From: Streptomyces sp. MST-110588
Lineage (GTDB): Bacteria; Actinomycetota; Actinomycetes; Streptomycetales; Streptomycetaceae
DNA length: 64,000 nucleotides
Direction of reading: 5' to 3'
Assembly (NCBI RefSeq): GCF_022695595.1
Contig: NZ_CP074380.1
Location: 3,546,001-3,610,000 of the forward strand
Both the position numbers and the translations under genes were made by a program. Numbering within the stretch: position 1 is the stretch's first letter; each line of letters starts with the position of its first letter. The notes below the pieces were generated by a model, which saw nothing but the letters and a program-made list of their open reading frames with translations, did no database searches and had not been told where the DNA came from. Of the stretch, positions 38,612 to 48,696 are shown piece after piece.

Positions 38612-39270
38612 GCCGGAGCCTCCATGGCGACGCGCAGCGCCGCGATACCCCGGGAGCCGTACGCCTTCACCGAGCCGAGCGATATACCCAGCGTTTCGGC
38701 GACCTGTGCCTCGGTCATATCGGCGAAGTACCGCAGCACGAGCACCTCGCGCTGCCGCCGTTGCAGCCCACGCATCGCCTTGATCAATTGGTCGCGCTCC
38801 AGCAGGTCGTACGCGCCCTCCTCCGCACTGGCCATGTCGGGCATCGGCTTGGAGAGCAGCTTCAGGCCGAGAATGCGTCGGCGCAGGGCGGAACGGGAGA
38901 GGTTGACGACCGTCTGCCGCAGATAGGCGAGGGTCTTCTCGGGGTCGCGCACCCGCCCGCGCGCGGAGTGCACCCGTATGAACGCCTCCTGGACGACGTC
39001 CTCGCACGAGGCGGTGTCGTCCAGGAGCAGCGCGGCGAGACCCAGCAGCGAGCGGTAGTGCGCGCGATAGGTCTCGGTGAGATGGTCGACTGTCGTGCCC
39101 ACTGCCATCGCGTCGTCAGCGTCCCCACGCTGGGACGGCATCTGCGCGGGCTGCGCGGCAGGCCACGGGGCGATCACCGGCATGCCTCCGGGCGTACGGG
39201 CATGCCCCGGCCGCACCATCGTGCTGCCGGTGCCCCCCGGGGCGATCGCGATACCGAGTACCTCTGCCAC
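38608..39270 (-). CDS. ECF RNA polymerase sigma factor (SigE-like)
   Basis: 220 aa. Region 2: LTETYRAHYRSLLGLAALLL, DDTASCEDVVQEAFIRVHSA; region 4: LQRRQREVLVLRYFADMTEA, QVAETLGISLGSVKAYGSRG. The first ~53 residues (MAEVLGIAIAPGG...) are extra compared with typical ECF factors; MAVGTTVDHLTETY (start at 39111) is an alternative start. Coupled to the membrane protein, as expected for an ECF/anti-sigma pair. Target promoters unknown. The spacer upstream (39271-39410) has no evident self-promoter. Confidence 0.87.
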   Translation of the reverse strand: MAEVLGIAIAPGGTGSTMVRPGHARTPGGMPVIAPWPAAQPAQMPSQRGDADDAMAVGTTVDHLTETYRAHYRSLLGLAALLLDDTASCEDVVQEAFIRVHSARGRVRDPEKTLAYLRQTVVNLSRSALRRRILGLKLLSKPMPDMASAEEGAYDLLERDQLIKAMRGLQRRQREVLVLRYFADMTEAQVAETLGISLGSVKAYGSRGIAALRVAMEAPA

Positions 39271-39410
39271 GCTTGTTGGACACGCTTCCCCCCATCAGGG
39301 TTGTACGCGCAAGGCACCGTCTTTGACGGCGGGTCACCTGCCCTCATGCGTACCAGCTCTTCCCCAATGCCCCAGTTTTCGTCAGCGCCCTTGTGGGGCG
39401 GCGACAAAGA

Positions 39411-39451
39411 CGCTCCCCGCCCAACTGCCGGTTGCAGTAAGGCGGGGAGCG
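39411..39451 (-). terminator. asd-ask operon terminator
   Basis: Perfect 11-bp stem CGCTCCCCGCC / GGCGGGGAGCG with an inner CAAC/GTTG pair, 88 bp after the asd stop and before the sigma gene. Confidence 0.7.
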
Positions 39452-39538
39452 AATAGTCGAACACCCCGGCGGCCCAGTTCAAGTGATTCGGACCAACGAT
39501 TCGCTCACGGGTCCTTCACAGGTCCCTCAAAGTATGTC

Positions 39539-40648
39539 CTAACCGTTCAGCTCCGCCGCCACCGCCTCGGCGATCTGCACGGTGTTCAGTGCCGCGCCCT
39601 TGCGCAGGTTGTCCCCGCACACGAACAGCTCCAGCGCTTTCGGGTCGTCCAGCGACCTGCGTACGCGGCCGACCCAGGTCGGATCGGTGCCCACGACGTC
39701 CGCGGGCGTGGGGAACTCACCCTGCGCCGGGTCGTCACTGAGGACGACACCGGGCGCCGTCGCCAGGATCTGGTGCGCCCCGGCGACCGTGACCTCGTTC
39801 TCGAACCGCGCGTGCACGCTCAGCGAGTGGGCGGTGATCACCGGCACCCGTACGCAGGTGGCGGTGACCTTCAGGTTCGGCAGCCCCAGGACCTTGCGGG
39901 ACTCCTCGCGGATCTTGAGCTCCTCGGAGGACCAGCCGTCCTCACGCAAGGACCCGGCCCACGGTACGACGTTCAGCGCGATCGGCGCCGGGAACGGCCC
40001 GAGGGTGTCACCCACCGCCCGCCGTACGTCACCGGGCGCCGTCCCCAACTCCATGCCGCAGACCGCCGAGAGCTGCGCCCGCAAGGTGTCGACACCCTCG
40101 TTGCCCGCCCCGGGGACGGCCGAGACGGCTTGGTAGGTGGAGACGATCAGCTCGCTGAGTCCGTACTCCGCGTGCAGCGCACCCAGCGCCACGATCATCG
40201 ACAGCGTGGTGCAGTGGGGGTTGGCGATGATGCCGCGCGGACGGACCCGCGCCGCGGAGGCGTTGACCTCGGGGACGACCAGCGGCACATCCGGATCCAT
40301 CCGGAAAGCGCCTGAATTGTCCACTACCACCGCGCCCTTGGAGACGGCGATCGGCGCCCACCGCGCGGCGACTTCGTCCGGGACGTCGAACATCGCGATG
40401 TCGATCCCGTCGAAGACGTCCTCGTCCAGCGCGCGGACCTCGACCTCCTCGCCCCGTACGGCCAGCTTGCGGCCGGCTGCCGGAGCGGAGGAGGAAACCA
40501 GCCGGATCTCGCCCCAGACGTCGGCCCGCTCGGAGAGGATGCCGAGCATCACGGAGCCGACCGCGCCGGTGGCCCCGACGACGGCGAGATGCGGCTTACG
40601 GGCCGTACGGTCCTGGTGTCCCGTACGGCCCGCGAAGGCCGAGGTCAT
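39539..40648 (-). CDS. asd: aspartate-semialdehyde dehydrogenase
   Basis: 369 aa. Second enzyme of the aspartate pathway (lysine, diaminopimelate, threonine, methionine); reduces aspartyl phosphate with [22 protein letters not shown] nucleotide site, [31 protein letters not shown], active-site Cys in [34 protein letters not shown]-terminal [20 protein letters not shown]. Overlaps ask by ATGA. N-terminal ~18 residues ([18 protein letters not shown]) are an extension; the core starts at [10 protein letters not shown]. Confidence 0.95.
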   Translation of the reverse strand: MTSAFAGRTGHQDRTARKPHLAVVGATGAVGSVMLGILSERADVWGEIRLVSSSAPAAGRKLAVRGEEVEVRALDEDVFDGIDIAMFDVPDEVAARWAPIAVSKGAVVVDNSGAFRMDPDVPLVVPEVNASAARVRPRGIIANPHCTTLSMIVALGALHAEYGLSELIVSTYQAVSAVPGAGNEGVDTLRAQLSAVCGMELGTAPGDVRRAVGDTLGPFPAPIALNVVPWAGSLREDGWSSEELKIREESRKVLGLPNLKVTATCVRVPVITAHSLSVHARFENEVTVAGAHQILATAPGVVLSDDPAQGEFPTPADVVGTDPTWVGRVRRSLDDPKALELFVCGDNLRKGAALNTVQIAEAVAAELNG

Positions 40649-41916
40649 CGGCCGGTGCCGCCATACACCACGGCCTCGTCGTTCTCGCTGTCCAGGCCGA
40701 AGGCGGTGTGCACGGCCCGCACGGCTTCCTTGACGTCATCGGCGCGGGTGACGACCGAGATGCGGATCTCGGATGTCGAGATGAGCTCGATGTTCACACC
40801 GGCGTTGGACAGCGCCTCGAAGAACGTCGCCGTCACCCCGGGGTTGGTCTTCATCCCCGCGCCGACCAGCGAGATCTTGGCGATCTGGTCGTCGTAACGC
40901 AGCGAGTCGAAGCCGACCGTGGCCCGGGTCTTCTCCAGGGCGGCGACGGCCTTGCGGCCCTCGTCCTTGGGGAGGGTGAAGGAGATGTCGGTCAGACCCG
41001 TGGACGCGGCCGACACGTTCTGGACGACCATGTCGATGTTGACCTCGGAGTCCGCGATGGCGCGGAAGATCGTCGCGGCCTCGCCCGGCTTGTCCGGAAC
41101 TCCGACGACCGTGACCTTCGCCTCGGAGGTGTCGTGCGCGACGCCCGAGATGATTGCCTGCTCCATCGGCTGGTCCCCTTGCGGTTCGTTGCTGACCCAG
41201 GTGCCGCGCAGCCCCGAGAAGGACGAGCGGACGTGAATCGGGATGTTGTAACGGCGTGCGTACTCCACACAGCGGTGCAGCAGCACCTTGGAGCCGGAAC
41301 TCGCCAGCTCCAGCATGTCCTCGAAGGAGATCCAGTCGATCTTCCGGGCCTTCTTCACGACCCGCGGGTCGGCGGTGAAGACACCGTCCACATCGGTGTA
41401 GATCTCACAGACATCGGCGTCCAGGGCCGCCGCGAGCGCGACGGCGGTCGTGTCCGACCCGCCCCGCCCCAGCGTCGTGATGTCCTTCTTGTCCTGGGAG
41501 ACACCCTGGAAGCCGGCGACGATGGCGATGTTGCCCTCGTCGACGGAGGTCTTGATCCGGCCCGGCGTGACATCGATGATCCGCGCCTTGTTGTGCACGG
41601 AGTCGGTGATCACACCGGCCTGGCTCCCGGTGAAGGACTGCGCCTCGTGACCGAGGTTTTTGATCGCCATCGCCAGCAGCGCCATGGAGATCCGCTCTCC
41701 GGCGGTCAGCAGCATGTCGAACTCGCGCCCCGACGGCATCGGGGACACTTCCTGAGCGAGATCGATCAGCTCGTCCGTCGTGTCGCCCATCGCCGAAACC
41801 ACGACGACCACCTGATGGCCGTTCTTCTTGGCTTCGACGACTCGCTTGGCAACGCGCTTGATGCCCTCGGCATCCGCAACGGATGAGCCGCCGTACTTCT
41901 GCACGACAAGGCCCAC
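40645..41916 (-). CDS. ask: aspartate kinase
   Basis: 423 aa from GTG 41916 with GAGGAG upstream. Kinase domain: [60 protein letters not shown]. Two C-terminal ACT domains from ~265 ([60 protein letters not shown]) bind lysine/threonine for feedback control. An internal start around VTVVG may yield a separate beta subunit, as in other actinobacteria; GTG/ATG codons there were not tested. Coupled to asd. Confidence 0.96.
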   Translation of the reverse strand: MGLVVQKYGGSSVADAEGIKRVAKRVVEAKKNGHQVVVVVSAMGDTTDELIDLAQEVSPMPSGREFDMLLTAGERISMALLAMAIKNLGHEAQSFTGSQAGVITDSVHNKARIIDVTPGRIKTSVDEGNIAIVAGFQGVSQDKKDITTLGRGGSDTTAVALAAALDADVCEIYTDVDGVFTADPRVVKKARKIDWISFEDMLELASSGSKVLLHRCVEYARRYNIPIHVRSSFSGLRGTWVSNEPQGDQPMEQAIISGVAHDTSEAKVTVVGVPDKPGEAATIFRAIADSEVNIDMVVQNVSAASTGLTDISFTLPKDEGRKAVAALEKTRATVGFDSLRYDDQIAKISLVGAGMKTNPGVTATFFEALSNAGVNIELISTSEIRISVVTRADDVKEAVRAVHTAFGLDSENDEAVVYGGTGR

Positions 41917-42339
41917 GTGCGCTCCTCGCAACTGTCTCTTCGGGAGTTTCCCCCCGGACCCCCGGAGATGGGGGTACTGCGGTCGGCTCAGTTTAGCGAG
42001 CAGGCGGAATCCGCCTCGCCAATACCACATGGTGAGACATTGCGCTCACTCCATGATCACGGCAGCTCCGTGATCACAGCGGTCGCCCGTATGTCGTACA
42101 CCGTACGTCTCGCACGGTACGCCGCACGTTTCGTTGCGCGTACGCCGTACGCCGTACGTCTCGCACAGCACGCCGTACGCGTGCACCGCCGTGGACCGGC
42201 GTGGCGCACCGTTGCGCCCGCTCGGCCACTCCCTGCCCGCTCGCGGACGGAGCACACGGAAACGTAAGTCAGGTCACACGCGGAACACGCGGCATCACGC
42301 GGAACACACGGCATCATGCGGCACGGCAGCCCGCGGGCG
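41917..42339. other. ask upstream region with repeats
   Basis: Contains CGTACGTCTCGCAC twice (~42103 and ~42153) inside alternating CGTACGCCGTACG-type sequence, and CACGCGGAACAC-CGGCATCA twice (42278-42320). No gene. A stretch GGCATTACCA-like promoter is not evident; the ask promoter should lie near 41940-42050. Confidence 0.5.
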
Positions 42340-42999
42340 TCACACTTGCCGCAGCCCCAGCGGCCCCGCGATCTCCGCCGCCATGACCTTCCCGGCCTCC
42401 TCGGCGAGCGCCTCCTCGCCGTCGGTATTGCTGTCGGTGTCCAGCCCGTCCAGCTCGTCCAGCGGCTGGTCCAGGCGTACGTGGGCGACCAGCGACTGCA
42501 GCGCGCGCAGCGCGGCGGAGGCGGTCGGCCCCCAGTTGGAGAGGTAGGAGAACTGCCACCACCACAGGGCCTCACTGACCCGGCCCGCCCGATAGTGCGC
42601 CAGGCCGTGCCGCAGGTCCGTGATGATGTCGGCGAGGTCGTCGGAGATCCGGCAGGCCACGGGCGCGCTGCGCGGGACGTACGGGTCGAAGACCTCGGAG
42701 TAGACGTCCACCGGGTCCAGCATGGCCGCGAAGCGCTCGCGCAGGTCGTCCACGTCCGGTTCGGGGCCGACGTCCGGCTCGTAGCGCTCGTCCGGGACGA
42801 TGTCCTCGTGGGCGCCCAGCCGACCGCCGGTGAGCAGCAGTTGCGAGACCTCCAGCAGCAGGAACGGCACCGCGCTGTCCGGCTCGTCGCCCTTGGCGAC
42901 CTCCGTGACCGCGACGATGAAGCTCTCGATCGAGTCGGAGATCTGAACGGCGAAATCGTCCGGGTCCTGCGAAGCGTTGTGCAGCATGGCATCAGACAT
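42340..42999 (-). CDS. DUF5063 protein
   Basis: 219 aa, mostly helical: [40 protein letters not shown], acidic loop ([20 protein letters not shown]), [41 protein letters not shown] conserved actinobacterial protein found between recR and ask; function unknown. The DNA-repair neighbours do not prove a repair role. Overlaps recR by 8 bp. Confidence 0.88.
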   Translation of the reverse strand: MSDAMLHNASQDPDDFAVQISDSIESFIVAVTEVAKGDEPDSAVPFLLLEVSQLLLTGGRLGAHEDIVPDERYEPDVGPEPDVDDLRERFAAMLDPVDVYSEVFDPYVPRSAPVACRISDDLADIITDLRHGLAHYRAGRVSEALWWWQFSYLSNWGPTASAALRALQSLVAHVRLDQPLDELDGLDTDSNTDGEEALAEEAGKVMAAEIAGPLGLRQV

Positions 43000-43591
43000 C
43001 GAGAAGTCTCCTCCCTTCGAAGGCCCGCCCGAGCGTGACCTCGTCCGCGTACTCCAGATCGCCTCCGACCGGCAGGCCGCTGGCCAGCCGCGTCACTCTC
43101 AGGCCCATGGGCTTGATCATGCGCGCGAGGTACGTGGCCGTGGCCTCGCCCTCCAGGTTCGGGTCGGTGGCCAGAATCAGCTCGGTGACCGTGCCGTCCG
43201 CGAGCCGCCCCAGCAGCTCCCGTATCCGCAGGTCATCGGGGCCGACGCCCTCGATCGGGCTGATCGCCCCGCCCAGGACGTGGTACCGGCCGCGGAACTC
43301 CCTGGTCCGCTCGATCGCCACGACGTCCTTGGGCTCCTCCACGACGCAGATGACCGCCGGGTCGCGGCGCGGGTCCTGGCAGACCCGGCACTGCTCGTCC
43401 TGCGCGACATTGCCGCACACACTGCAGAACCGGACCTTCGCCTTGACCTCCATCAGCGCGTTCGCGAGCCGGCGGACATCGGTGGGCTCGGCCTGAAGAA
43501 TGTGGAAGGCGATCCGCTGCGCGCTCTTGGGACCGACGCCGGGCAGCCTGCCCAGCTCGTCGATCAGATCCTGGACCACGCCTTCATACAC
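42992..43591 (-). CDS. recR: recombination protein RecR
   Basis: 199 aa. N-terminal helix-hairpin-helix ([20 protein letters not shown]), C4 zinc finger ([18 protein letters not shown], ~57-74), Toprim domain ([57 protein letters not shown]), C-terminal Walker-B-like strand ([19 protein letters not shown]). Loads RecA with RecF/RecO at gaps. In the conserved dnaX-ybaB-recR order. Confidence 0.97.
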   Translation of the reverse strand: MYEGVVQDLIDELGRLPGVGPKSAQRIAFHILQAEPTDVRRLANALMEVKAKVRFCSVCGNVAQDEQCRVCQDPRRDPAVICVVEEPKDVVAIERTREFRGRYHVLGGAISPIEGVGPDDLRIRELLGRLADGTVTELILATDPNLEGEATATYLARMIKPMGLRVTRLASGLPVGGDLEYADEVTLGRAFEGRRLLDV

Positions 43592-43642
43592 GGAACGTCT
43601 TCTCTCTCTTCTGCCGTATTGCGTACGCTAGTTGGCTCCTCC

Positions 43643-44002
43643 TCAGAAGGGGAGACCGGGAATCCCGCTGCCGCCGCCCAGGCCCTGGGCCAGCGGACCG
43701 AGCTTTTGCTGCTGCAACTTCTGGGCACTGGCGTTGGCGTCCCGCACCGCGGCCAGGACCAGGTCCGCGAGGGTCTCGGCGGTCTCCTCGGGGGTCGCCG
43801 CCTCCGGGTCCACCGCCCTGGGGTCGATGACCAGCCCCTGGAGCTCACCGGAACCGGTCACGGTCGCCTTGACCAGACCGCCTCCCGACGAGCCCTCGAC
43901 GGGCGTCTCGGCGAGCTCCTGCTGGGCCGCAGCCAGATCCTGCTGCATCTTCTGGGCCTGCTGGAGGAGCTGCTGCATATTGGGCTGACCACCGGGGATC
44001 AC
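43643..44002 (-). CDS. YbaB/EbfC nucleoid-associated protein
   Basis: 119 aa from GTG 44002 ([20 protein letters not shown]) with AGGAG; the ATG eight codons earlier lacks a site. Amphipathic N-terminal helix, [20 protein letters not shown] beta sheet, [21 protein letters not shown]-terminal Gln/Leu helix ([20 protein letters not shown]) and Gly-rich end. Dimeric DNA-binding protein; gene always follows dnaX. Confidence 0.95.
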   Translation of the reverse strand: MIPGGQPNMQQLLQQAQKMQQDLAAAQQELAETPVEGSSGGGLVKATVTGSGELQGLVIDPRAVDPEAATPEETAETLADLVLAAVRDANASAQKLQQQKLGPLAQGLGGGSGIPGLPF

Positions 44003-44392
44003 GACGTGACTCCTGCCATACGACAACGATTGTGCGGTAGCCCGAGCCTACGTGTTCCGAGGGCGGTGCGCCCTACGCCGTACGGAGGAGCACGGGTGTA
44101 CGCCCGGACCCCTGCCGCATGCCCGGTTCCCACCCGTTCACGCGCCGGTCACGGCACCTCACCGCCCGTCGCCGCCGCGCCGGCCGAGCGACCCCGGACT
44201 GTGCCGGGCCGTACGGAACCGGGCTCAGCCGTACGGAACCAAGCCCAGCCGCGCGGAACCGGGCCGCACCCGACGGACCGACGGACCAGCCAACCGGCCA
44301 ACCGGCCAACCGGCCAACCGGCCAACCGCGAAAACAACCCCGACCACCGGTTTGTTTTGTCGCCCTCCCGATCGCCTTGTCGCCCCTCCCCC
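44003..44392. repeat. dnaX-ybaB spacer with short tandem repeats
   Basis: 390 bp. 44212-44271: three 20-bp units like GTACGGAACCGGGCTCAGCC. 44290-44328: five copies of the 8-mer CCAACCGG. Followed by AAAACAACCCCGACCACC. No gene seen; the plus/minus CDS-like frames are shadows. Confidence 0.75.
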
Positions 44393-46915
44393 TCACTCGT
44401 TGTTGTACTCCTCCACCACCGTCGCCCCCAGCTCGCGCACGATCAGCTCGTGCCCGCTCAGCGCGGAGTCGACCAGATCCGGGTCGTCCTCGGCCGGCAT
44501 GTCGTCCTCGATCGACACCGGCGGGGCCTCCGGCTCGCGATACGCGGAGTCCGCCGGCGCACCCCCCGTCGTACGAGCCCCACCGGCACCACTGATCCCG
44601 CCGGCACCACCAGCCCCGGGCCCCGAGGACGCCACGGCCTGCCGCGCCGCCTGCGCGCCCTGTCCACCGCCCGCGGATCCGCTTCCGCCGTGCTCGTACG
44701 GGGACCCTGACCCGGCCGGACCGCCCGGCGAAGGCGCCGCGGGCGCGGACTGCTGCGGCGCCCCGGCCACCGGCCCGCCGTAACCGCCACCACCGCCGGC
44801 CCCGGCACCGAAGCCGCCGCCGTTGCCTCCGCCGCCGAAGCCACCACCGGCGCGGGGTGCCCCGCCCGGGGCACCGCCCGGAGGATTCGTACCGCCCGAC
44901 GGGTCGACGATCGCCTCGACCCGCCACTGCACATGGAATTTCTCGGCCAGTGCCTCCCTCAGCACGTCCTCGCTGCCGCCGTTGGCAAAGCTGTCGCGGG
45001 CCCCGGCGTTGGGGAAGCCGATCTGCAGCGTGGTTCCGTCGAACCCGCTGACCTGAGCGTTCTGGCTCAGAAGGATCCACGTGAAACGTCGCCGGCCCTT
45101 GACGGCCTCCAGGATCTCCGGCCACATCTGCCGCACCTGCGCCGCACCCTGCGCCATCCCGGCAGCACCGCCCCCGGCCTGCGGCTGCTGCGGCTGTACG
45201 GGCGCGGACGGCACCGACTCGGACGACTCGTACGCCCCGGCAGCACCACCCGAAGCACCACTCCAGGCACCCTGAGCGCTTTGGCCACCCTGGCTGCTCT
45301 GCCCGCCTTGCCCGCCTTGCCCCGGCGCGACCGCCGACGGCCACCCGCCGGGCTGCCGCCCCGTACTCCCTGGCCCGGCCCCGGCACTACCGGGCCAAGC
45401 CCCCGGCCGCCCCCCAGTGCCACCACCGGCCTGCACGCCCCCCTGCTCCTGCCCCTGAGCCGGAGCCGGAGCGGAAGCCTGAGCAGGACCGGACGCGACC
45501 CCGCCACCACCGGCCGGCGCCGCCGGCCCCTGACCGCCTTCACCACCCATCGGTACGGGCGGCGCCGCCCCGGCCCCGCGCACCGCCGCACGAGCCGCCG
45601 CGGGCCCGGACGGCCCGGCAGACGGCGGCATCACCGCGTGCCCCTCGGGACCCGGCACGTACCCGGCCGCCGGTCCGCCCCCGGCCGCCACCGGTGGCCC
45701 GCCCGGCAGGCCGGCCCCGGCCCCGGCGCCGCCCGCCGCCCCCAGCGCGGCCACACTCATGCCGCGCTCCAGCCGGTCCAGCCGCGCCTGCACCGAACGC
45801 TCGTCGTCGTATGCGGCGGGCAGCAGCACCCGCGCACAGATCAGTTCGAGCTGAAGCCGCGGCGAGGTCGCGCCGCGCATCTCCGTCAGCCCCGCATTGA
45901 CCAGGTCCGCCGCCCGGGCCAGCTCCGCGCCGCCGAACACGGACGCCTGCGCCTGCATCCGCTCCACGACGTCGGCCGGTGCGTCGATCAGGCCCTTCTC
46001 CCCCGCGTCCGGCACCGCCGCCAGGATCACCAGGTCCCGCAGCCGCTCCAGCAGGTCGGCCACGAACCGCCGCGGGTCGTTCCCGCCCTCGATCACCCGG
46101 TCCACGACCTCGAAGGCCGCCGCCCCGTCCCCCGCCGCGAACGCCTCCACGATCGAGTCCAGCAGCGACCCGTCCGTGTACCCGAGCAGGGACGTGGCCA
46201 TGGCGTACGTCACACCGGCCGCACCCGCCCCGGCCAGCAGTTGGTCCATGACGGACATCGAATCCCGTACGGACCCCGCCCCGGCCCGTACGACCAGCGG
46301 CAGCACCCCGTCCTCGACCGGAATGCCCTCCCGCTCGCACACCTCGCCCAGGTACTCCCGCAGCGTCCCCGGAGGGACCAGCCGGAACGGATAGTGATGC
46401 GTACGCGACCGGATCGTCCCGATGACCTTCTCGGGCTCCGTCGTCGCGAAGATGAACTTCAGGTGCTCCGGGGGTTCCTCGACGACCTTCAGCAGGGCGT
46501 TGAAGCCCGCCGAGGTGACCATATGGGCCTCGTCGATGATGTAGATCTTGTACCGGCTGCTGGCCGGCCCGAAGAACGCCTTCTCCCGCAGCTCACGGGC
46601 GTCGTCCACGCCTCCGTGCGACGCCGCGTCGATCTCGATCACGTCGATCGACCCGCGCCCGTTACGCGCGAGGTCCACGCAACTATGACAAACGCCACAC
46701 GGCGTGGGCGTCGGCCCCTGCTCACAGTTCAGGCAGCGCGCCAGGATGCGCGCACTGGTCGTCTTGCCGCACCCGCGCGGCCCACTGAACAGGTACGCGT
46801 GGTTGACCCGGTTGTTCCGCAGCGCCTGCTGCAGCGGGTCGGTCACGTGCTCTTGCCCGATGACCTCGGCGAAGGACTCGGGGCGATAGCGGCGGTACAG
46901 CGCAAGGGACGACAC
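44393..46915 (-). CDS. dnaX: DNA polymerase III subunit gamma/tau
   Basis: 840 aa from GTG 46915 (VSSLALYRRYRPESFAEVIG), the usual start; further in-frame GTG/TTG codons lie 24-30 bp upstream. Clamp-loader ATPase: FSGPRGCGKTTSARILARCL, zinc CNCEQGPTPTPCGVCHSC-type motif, IYIIDEAHMVTSAGFNALLK (Walker B), sensor VIGTIRSRTHHYPFRL, domain III to ~370. Residues ~400-650 are a Gly/Ala/Pro/Gln linker, followed by a tau-type region (VRQMWPEILEAVKGRRRFTW, VSGFDGTTLQIGFPNAGARD) and another Gly-rich tail. Whether a gamma form is made is not visible. Confidence 0.95.
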   Translation of the reverse strand: MSSLALYRRYRPESFAEVIGQEHVTDPLQQALRNNRVNHAYLFSGPRGCGKTTSARILARCLNCEQGPTPTPCGVCHSCVDLARNGRGSIDVIEIDAASHGGVDDARELREKAFFGPASSRYKIYIIDEAHMVTSAGFNALLKVVEEPPEHLKFIFATTEPEKVIGTIRSRTHHYPFRLVPPGTLREYLGEVCEREGIPVEDGVLPLVVRAGAGSVRDSMSVMDQLLAGAGAAGVTYAMATSLLGYTDGSLLDSIVEAFAAGDGAAAFEVVDRVIEGGNDPRRFVADLLERLRDLVILAAVPDAGEKGLIDAPADVVERMQAQASVFGGAELARAADLVNAGLTEMRGATSPRLQLELICARVLLPAAYDDERSVQARLDRLERGMSVAALGAAGGAGAGAGLPGGPPVAAGGGPAAGYVPGPEGHAVMPPSAGPSGPAAARAAVRGAGAAPPVPMGGEGGQGPAAPAGGGGVASGPAQASAPAPAQGQEQGGVQAGGGTGGRPGAWPGSAGAGPGSTGRQPGGWPSAVAPGQGGQGGQSSQGGQSAQGAWSGASGGAAGAYESSESVPSAPVQPQQPQAGGGAAGMAQGAAQVRQMWPEILEAVKGRRRFTWILLSQNAQVSGFDGTTLQIGFPNAGARDSFANGGSEDVLREALAEKFHVQWRVEAIVDPSGGTNPPGGAPGGAPRAGGGFGGGGNGGGFGAGAGGGGGYGGPVAGAPQQSAPAAPSPGGPAGSGSPYEHGGSGSAGGGQGAQAARQAVASSGPGAGGAGGISGAGGARTTGGAPADSAYREPEAPPVSIEDDMPAEDDPDLVDSALSGHELIVRELGATVVEEYNNE

Positions 46916-46967
46916 GCATACGACGATATCGGCCCCCACTGACAACCGGCCGCCCGCAAACGCAAGC

Positions 46968-47053
46968 GCCCCTCACGCACCCGCCAGAGCCCACTTACCC
47001 TTGCTGCCTTCCGGCCCTGGGGGAGTTAGGTGAGATAGCGCCACGTGAGGGGC
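46968..47053 (-). ncRNA. ffs: signal recognition particle RNA (4.5S-type)
   Basis: 86-nt hairpin RNA on the minus strand; terminal stem GCCCCTCAC / GTGAGGGGC, conserved apical core GGGCCGGAAGGCAGCAAGGG with the GGAA tetraloop and asymmetric loop bound by Ffh. Placed directly upstream of dnaX, as in other streptomycetes. Confidence 0.92.
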
Positions 47054-47188
47054 TGCGCACCACCCTAGCGGATCCCCCTCCAATCCCACGACCCCACCCC
47101 CTCGCCCGCCCCCCGCCACCCTCCCTCTCGACTCCCTCCCCCGGATCATGTTCGCGAGCACCCCCCAACGTCTTGTATTGTTTGCGGC

Positions 47189-47276
47189 GGAGGATTCGCC
47201 TAGTGGCCTAGGGCGCACGCTTGGAAAGCGTGTTGGGGGCAACCCCTCACGAGTTCGAATCTCGTATCCTCCGCCA
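47189..47276 (+). tRNA. tRNA-Ser(GGA)
   Basis: Class II tRNA: acceptor GGAGGAT/ATCCTCC, anticodon loop TTGGAAA (anticodon GGA), long variable arm (TTGGGGGCAACCCCTC), T-arm ACGAGTTCGAATCTCGT, discriminator G with encoded CCA. Integration site of the adjoining decayed island. Confidence 0.96.
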
Positions 47277-47297
47277 GTGCCTCACCGGGCACTACGT

Positions 47298-47331
47298 CGA
47301 AGGCCCCCATCGTTCGCGATGGGGGCCTTCG
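47298..47331 (+). terminator. tRNA-Ser terminator, left copy
   Basis: CGAAGGCCCCCATCG / CGATGGGGGCCTTCG-type 15-bp stem with a short loop. 32 of 34 bases match 52254-52287. Confidence 0.8.
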
Positions 47332-47339
47332 TCGCGTTC

Positions 47340-47950
47340 TCACCCCTCGTTGTCCTGGTTTTTGTCCACAAGGGGTGTCTCCTGGGGGCCCCAGATGGCT
47401 TCGGCGATCTTCCGGGCCACGTCCTTGAGCATGGCGTCCGGCACATGGAGGTAGCGCGCCCTCATGCTCGCGGAGGTGCCCGGCTCCCAACCCATGATCT
47501 GGTCGATGACGCGGTCCGGGACACCGAGCAGCATGAGCACGGTGGCGGCCGTGTGACGGGCGTCATGAAAGCGGGCGTCACGGACGCCGGCGTCTTCCAG
47601 CAGACGCTTCCAGTCGCGATAGTCCGTGTTCGGGCTCAGCGGGCCACCCAACGGCTTGGTGAACACATAGTCCGACTCAGCCCGCAGGTCGCCGGCCGCC
47701 TTGCGTTGGTTCTCCTGCTCCCCAGCGTGCAGGCGCAGAATCTCGACCAGAGGCCCCGGCAGGGGCGCCGCACGGCGCCCCGCCCTTGACTTGATGTTCT
47801 TGGTCTCGCGCCGCACCTGTTGCCTCTGCGGGCAACATCCGGTCTTCCGGCCGCAGGGCGCAGCCTCCTGAACGGAGGGCGATTGCGAGCTGGACACGGC
47901 CTTGGAGGCGCCGACTGATCGCGCACTCGTCTGGCCGGACGACGAACGGC
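47340..47950 (-). pseudogene. tyrosine integrase remnant (catalytic end only)
   Basis: The C-terminal ~160 residues are a good catalytic domain: RETKNIKSRAGRRAAPLPGP, DWKRLLEDAGVRDARFHDAR, HTAATVLMLLGVPDRVIDQI, MGWEPGTSASMRARYLHVPD with the Tyr. The N-terminal and core-binding domains are absent; the first catalytic Arg region survives only in another frame near 47880 (LQLAIALRSGG-like). So truncated and frameshifted. Its 3' end adjoins tRNA-Ser, the standard int position. Confidence 0.8.
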
Positions 47951-47956
47951 TTTGCA

Positions 47957-48585
47957 CATGGCGGCGCCGTCACGGCAGGCGTGGGACTCGCCGCTGGGGC
48001 TGGATGCACCGCTTGCCCGACTCCTTGCAGACGCGGCCTCCGAGGAACTGCGCCGCATGCCGGCGGCTCTGGGCATCCCATCAGCCGGCACCACCAAGGA
48101 GGAGCGACTGACCACCCTGCACCACAGTGATCCGGAGCGAGTGGCCGCGGTCGTCGCTTCGGCGCCTGCGACCGACCGGCAATTGCTTGAGCGGCGAGCC
48201 CGTCACCAGGGTGAACAGCCGCAGGCGCAGGCGGAGTTCATCATGATCGCGGCCCCGTCGGCCGACCCCGGGCCGAGTGCGCGCTGGGCACTGGAGCGGG
48301 ATTTGCTGGTCCAGTGCAGGTACTCCGGGTACGGGCCTGCGCGTCGCCCCCGCGGCCTGCGTGATCCACAGCGAAGAACCCGCCCTCCTCGCCGAACTCG
48401 TCGCCCACAGAAAGCTCGATGACCTCGGCCTGCGCCTGCCGGCATCGACCGTGCTGGTCAGCCGGACCCCGCTCGACAAGACCCTCGCCGCACTCAGGGC
48501 CGCGGGCTACGCCCCCATCGCCGAGAGTGCCGACGGGACCGTACGCCTCGAAAAGGCCCAGCGCCCTCCTCACCTGTATGCCTGA
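47957..48585 (+). pseudogene. helicase-associated-domain protein, internally deleted
   Basis: The first part reads LADAASEELRRMPAALGIPS, DPERVAAVVASAPATDRQLL, SARWALERDLLVQC in one frame. The family's C-terminal part follows in another frame: APAACVIHSEEPALLAELVA, HRKLDDLGLRLPASTVLVSR, TPLDKTLAALRAAGYAPIAE, stop 48585. Full-length proteins of this Streptomyces family (Helicase_C_3-type) are ~3-4 times longer, so most of the middle is gone. Non-functional. Confidence 0.65.
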
Positions 48586-48696
48586 TGCCATCTGCGCGCG
48601 ACGGCGAACGGGTCTTCACCCTCTCCCGCATCCTCGGCGTCATGCCCGGGTGGCCCGGCCCAAGGCTGCGAGGAGCCTCGACTACGATCGCCGATC

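Noticed and set aside
44290..44328. CRISPR array
   Set aside because: Contiguous 8-bp units without spacers; no cas genes in the window.
44073..45344. 423-codon minus-strand frame overlapping dnaX
   Set aside because: Arg/Gly-rich shadow of the GC-rich dnaX linker, with no domain; dnaX itself is clear.
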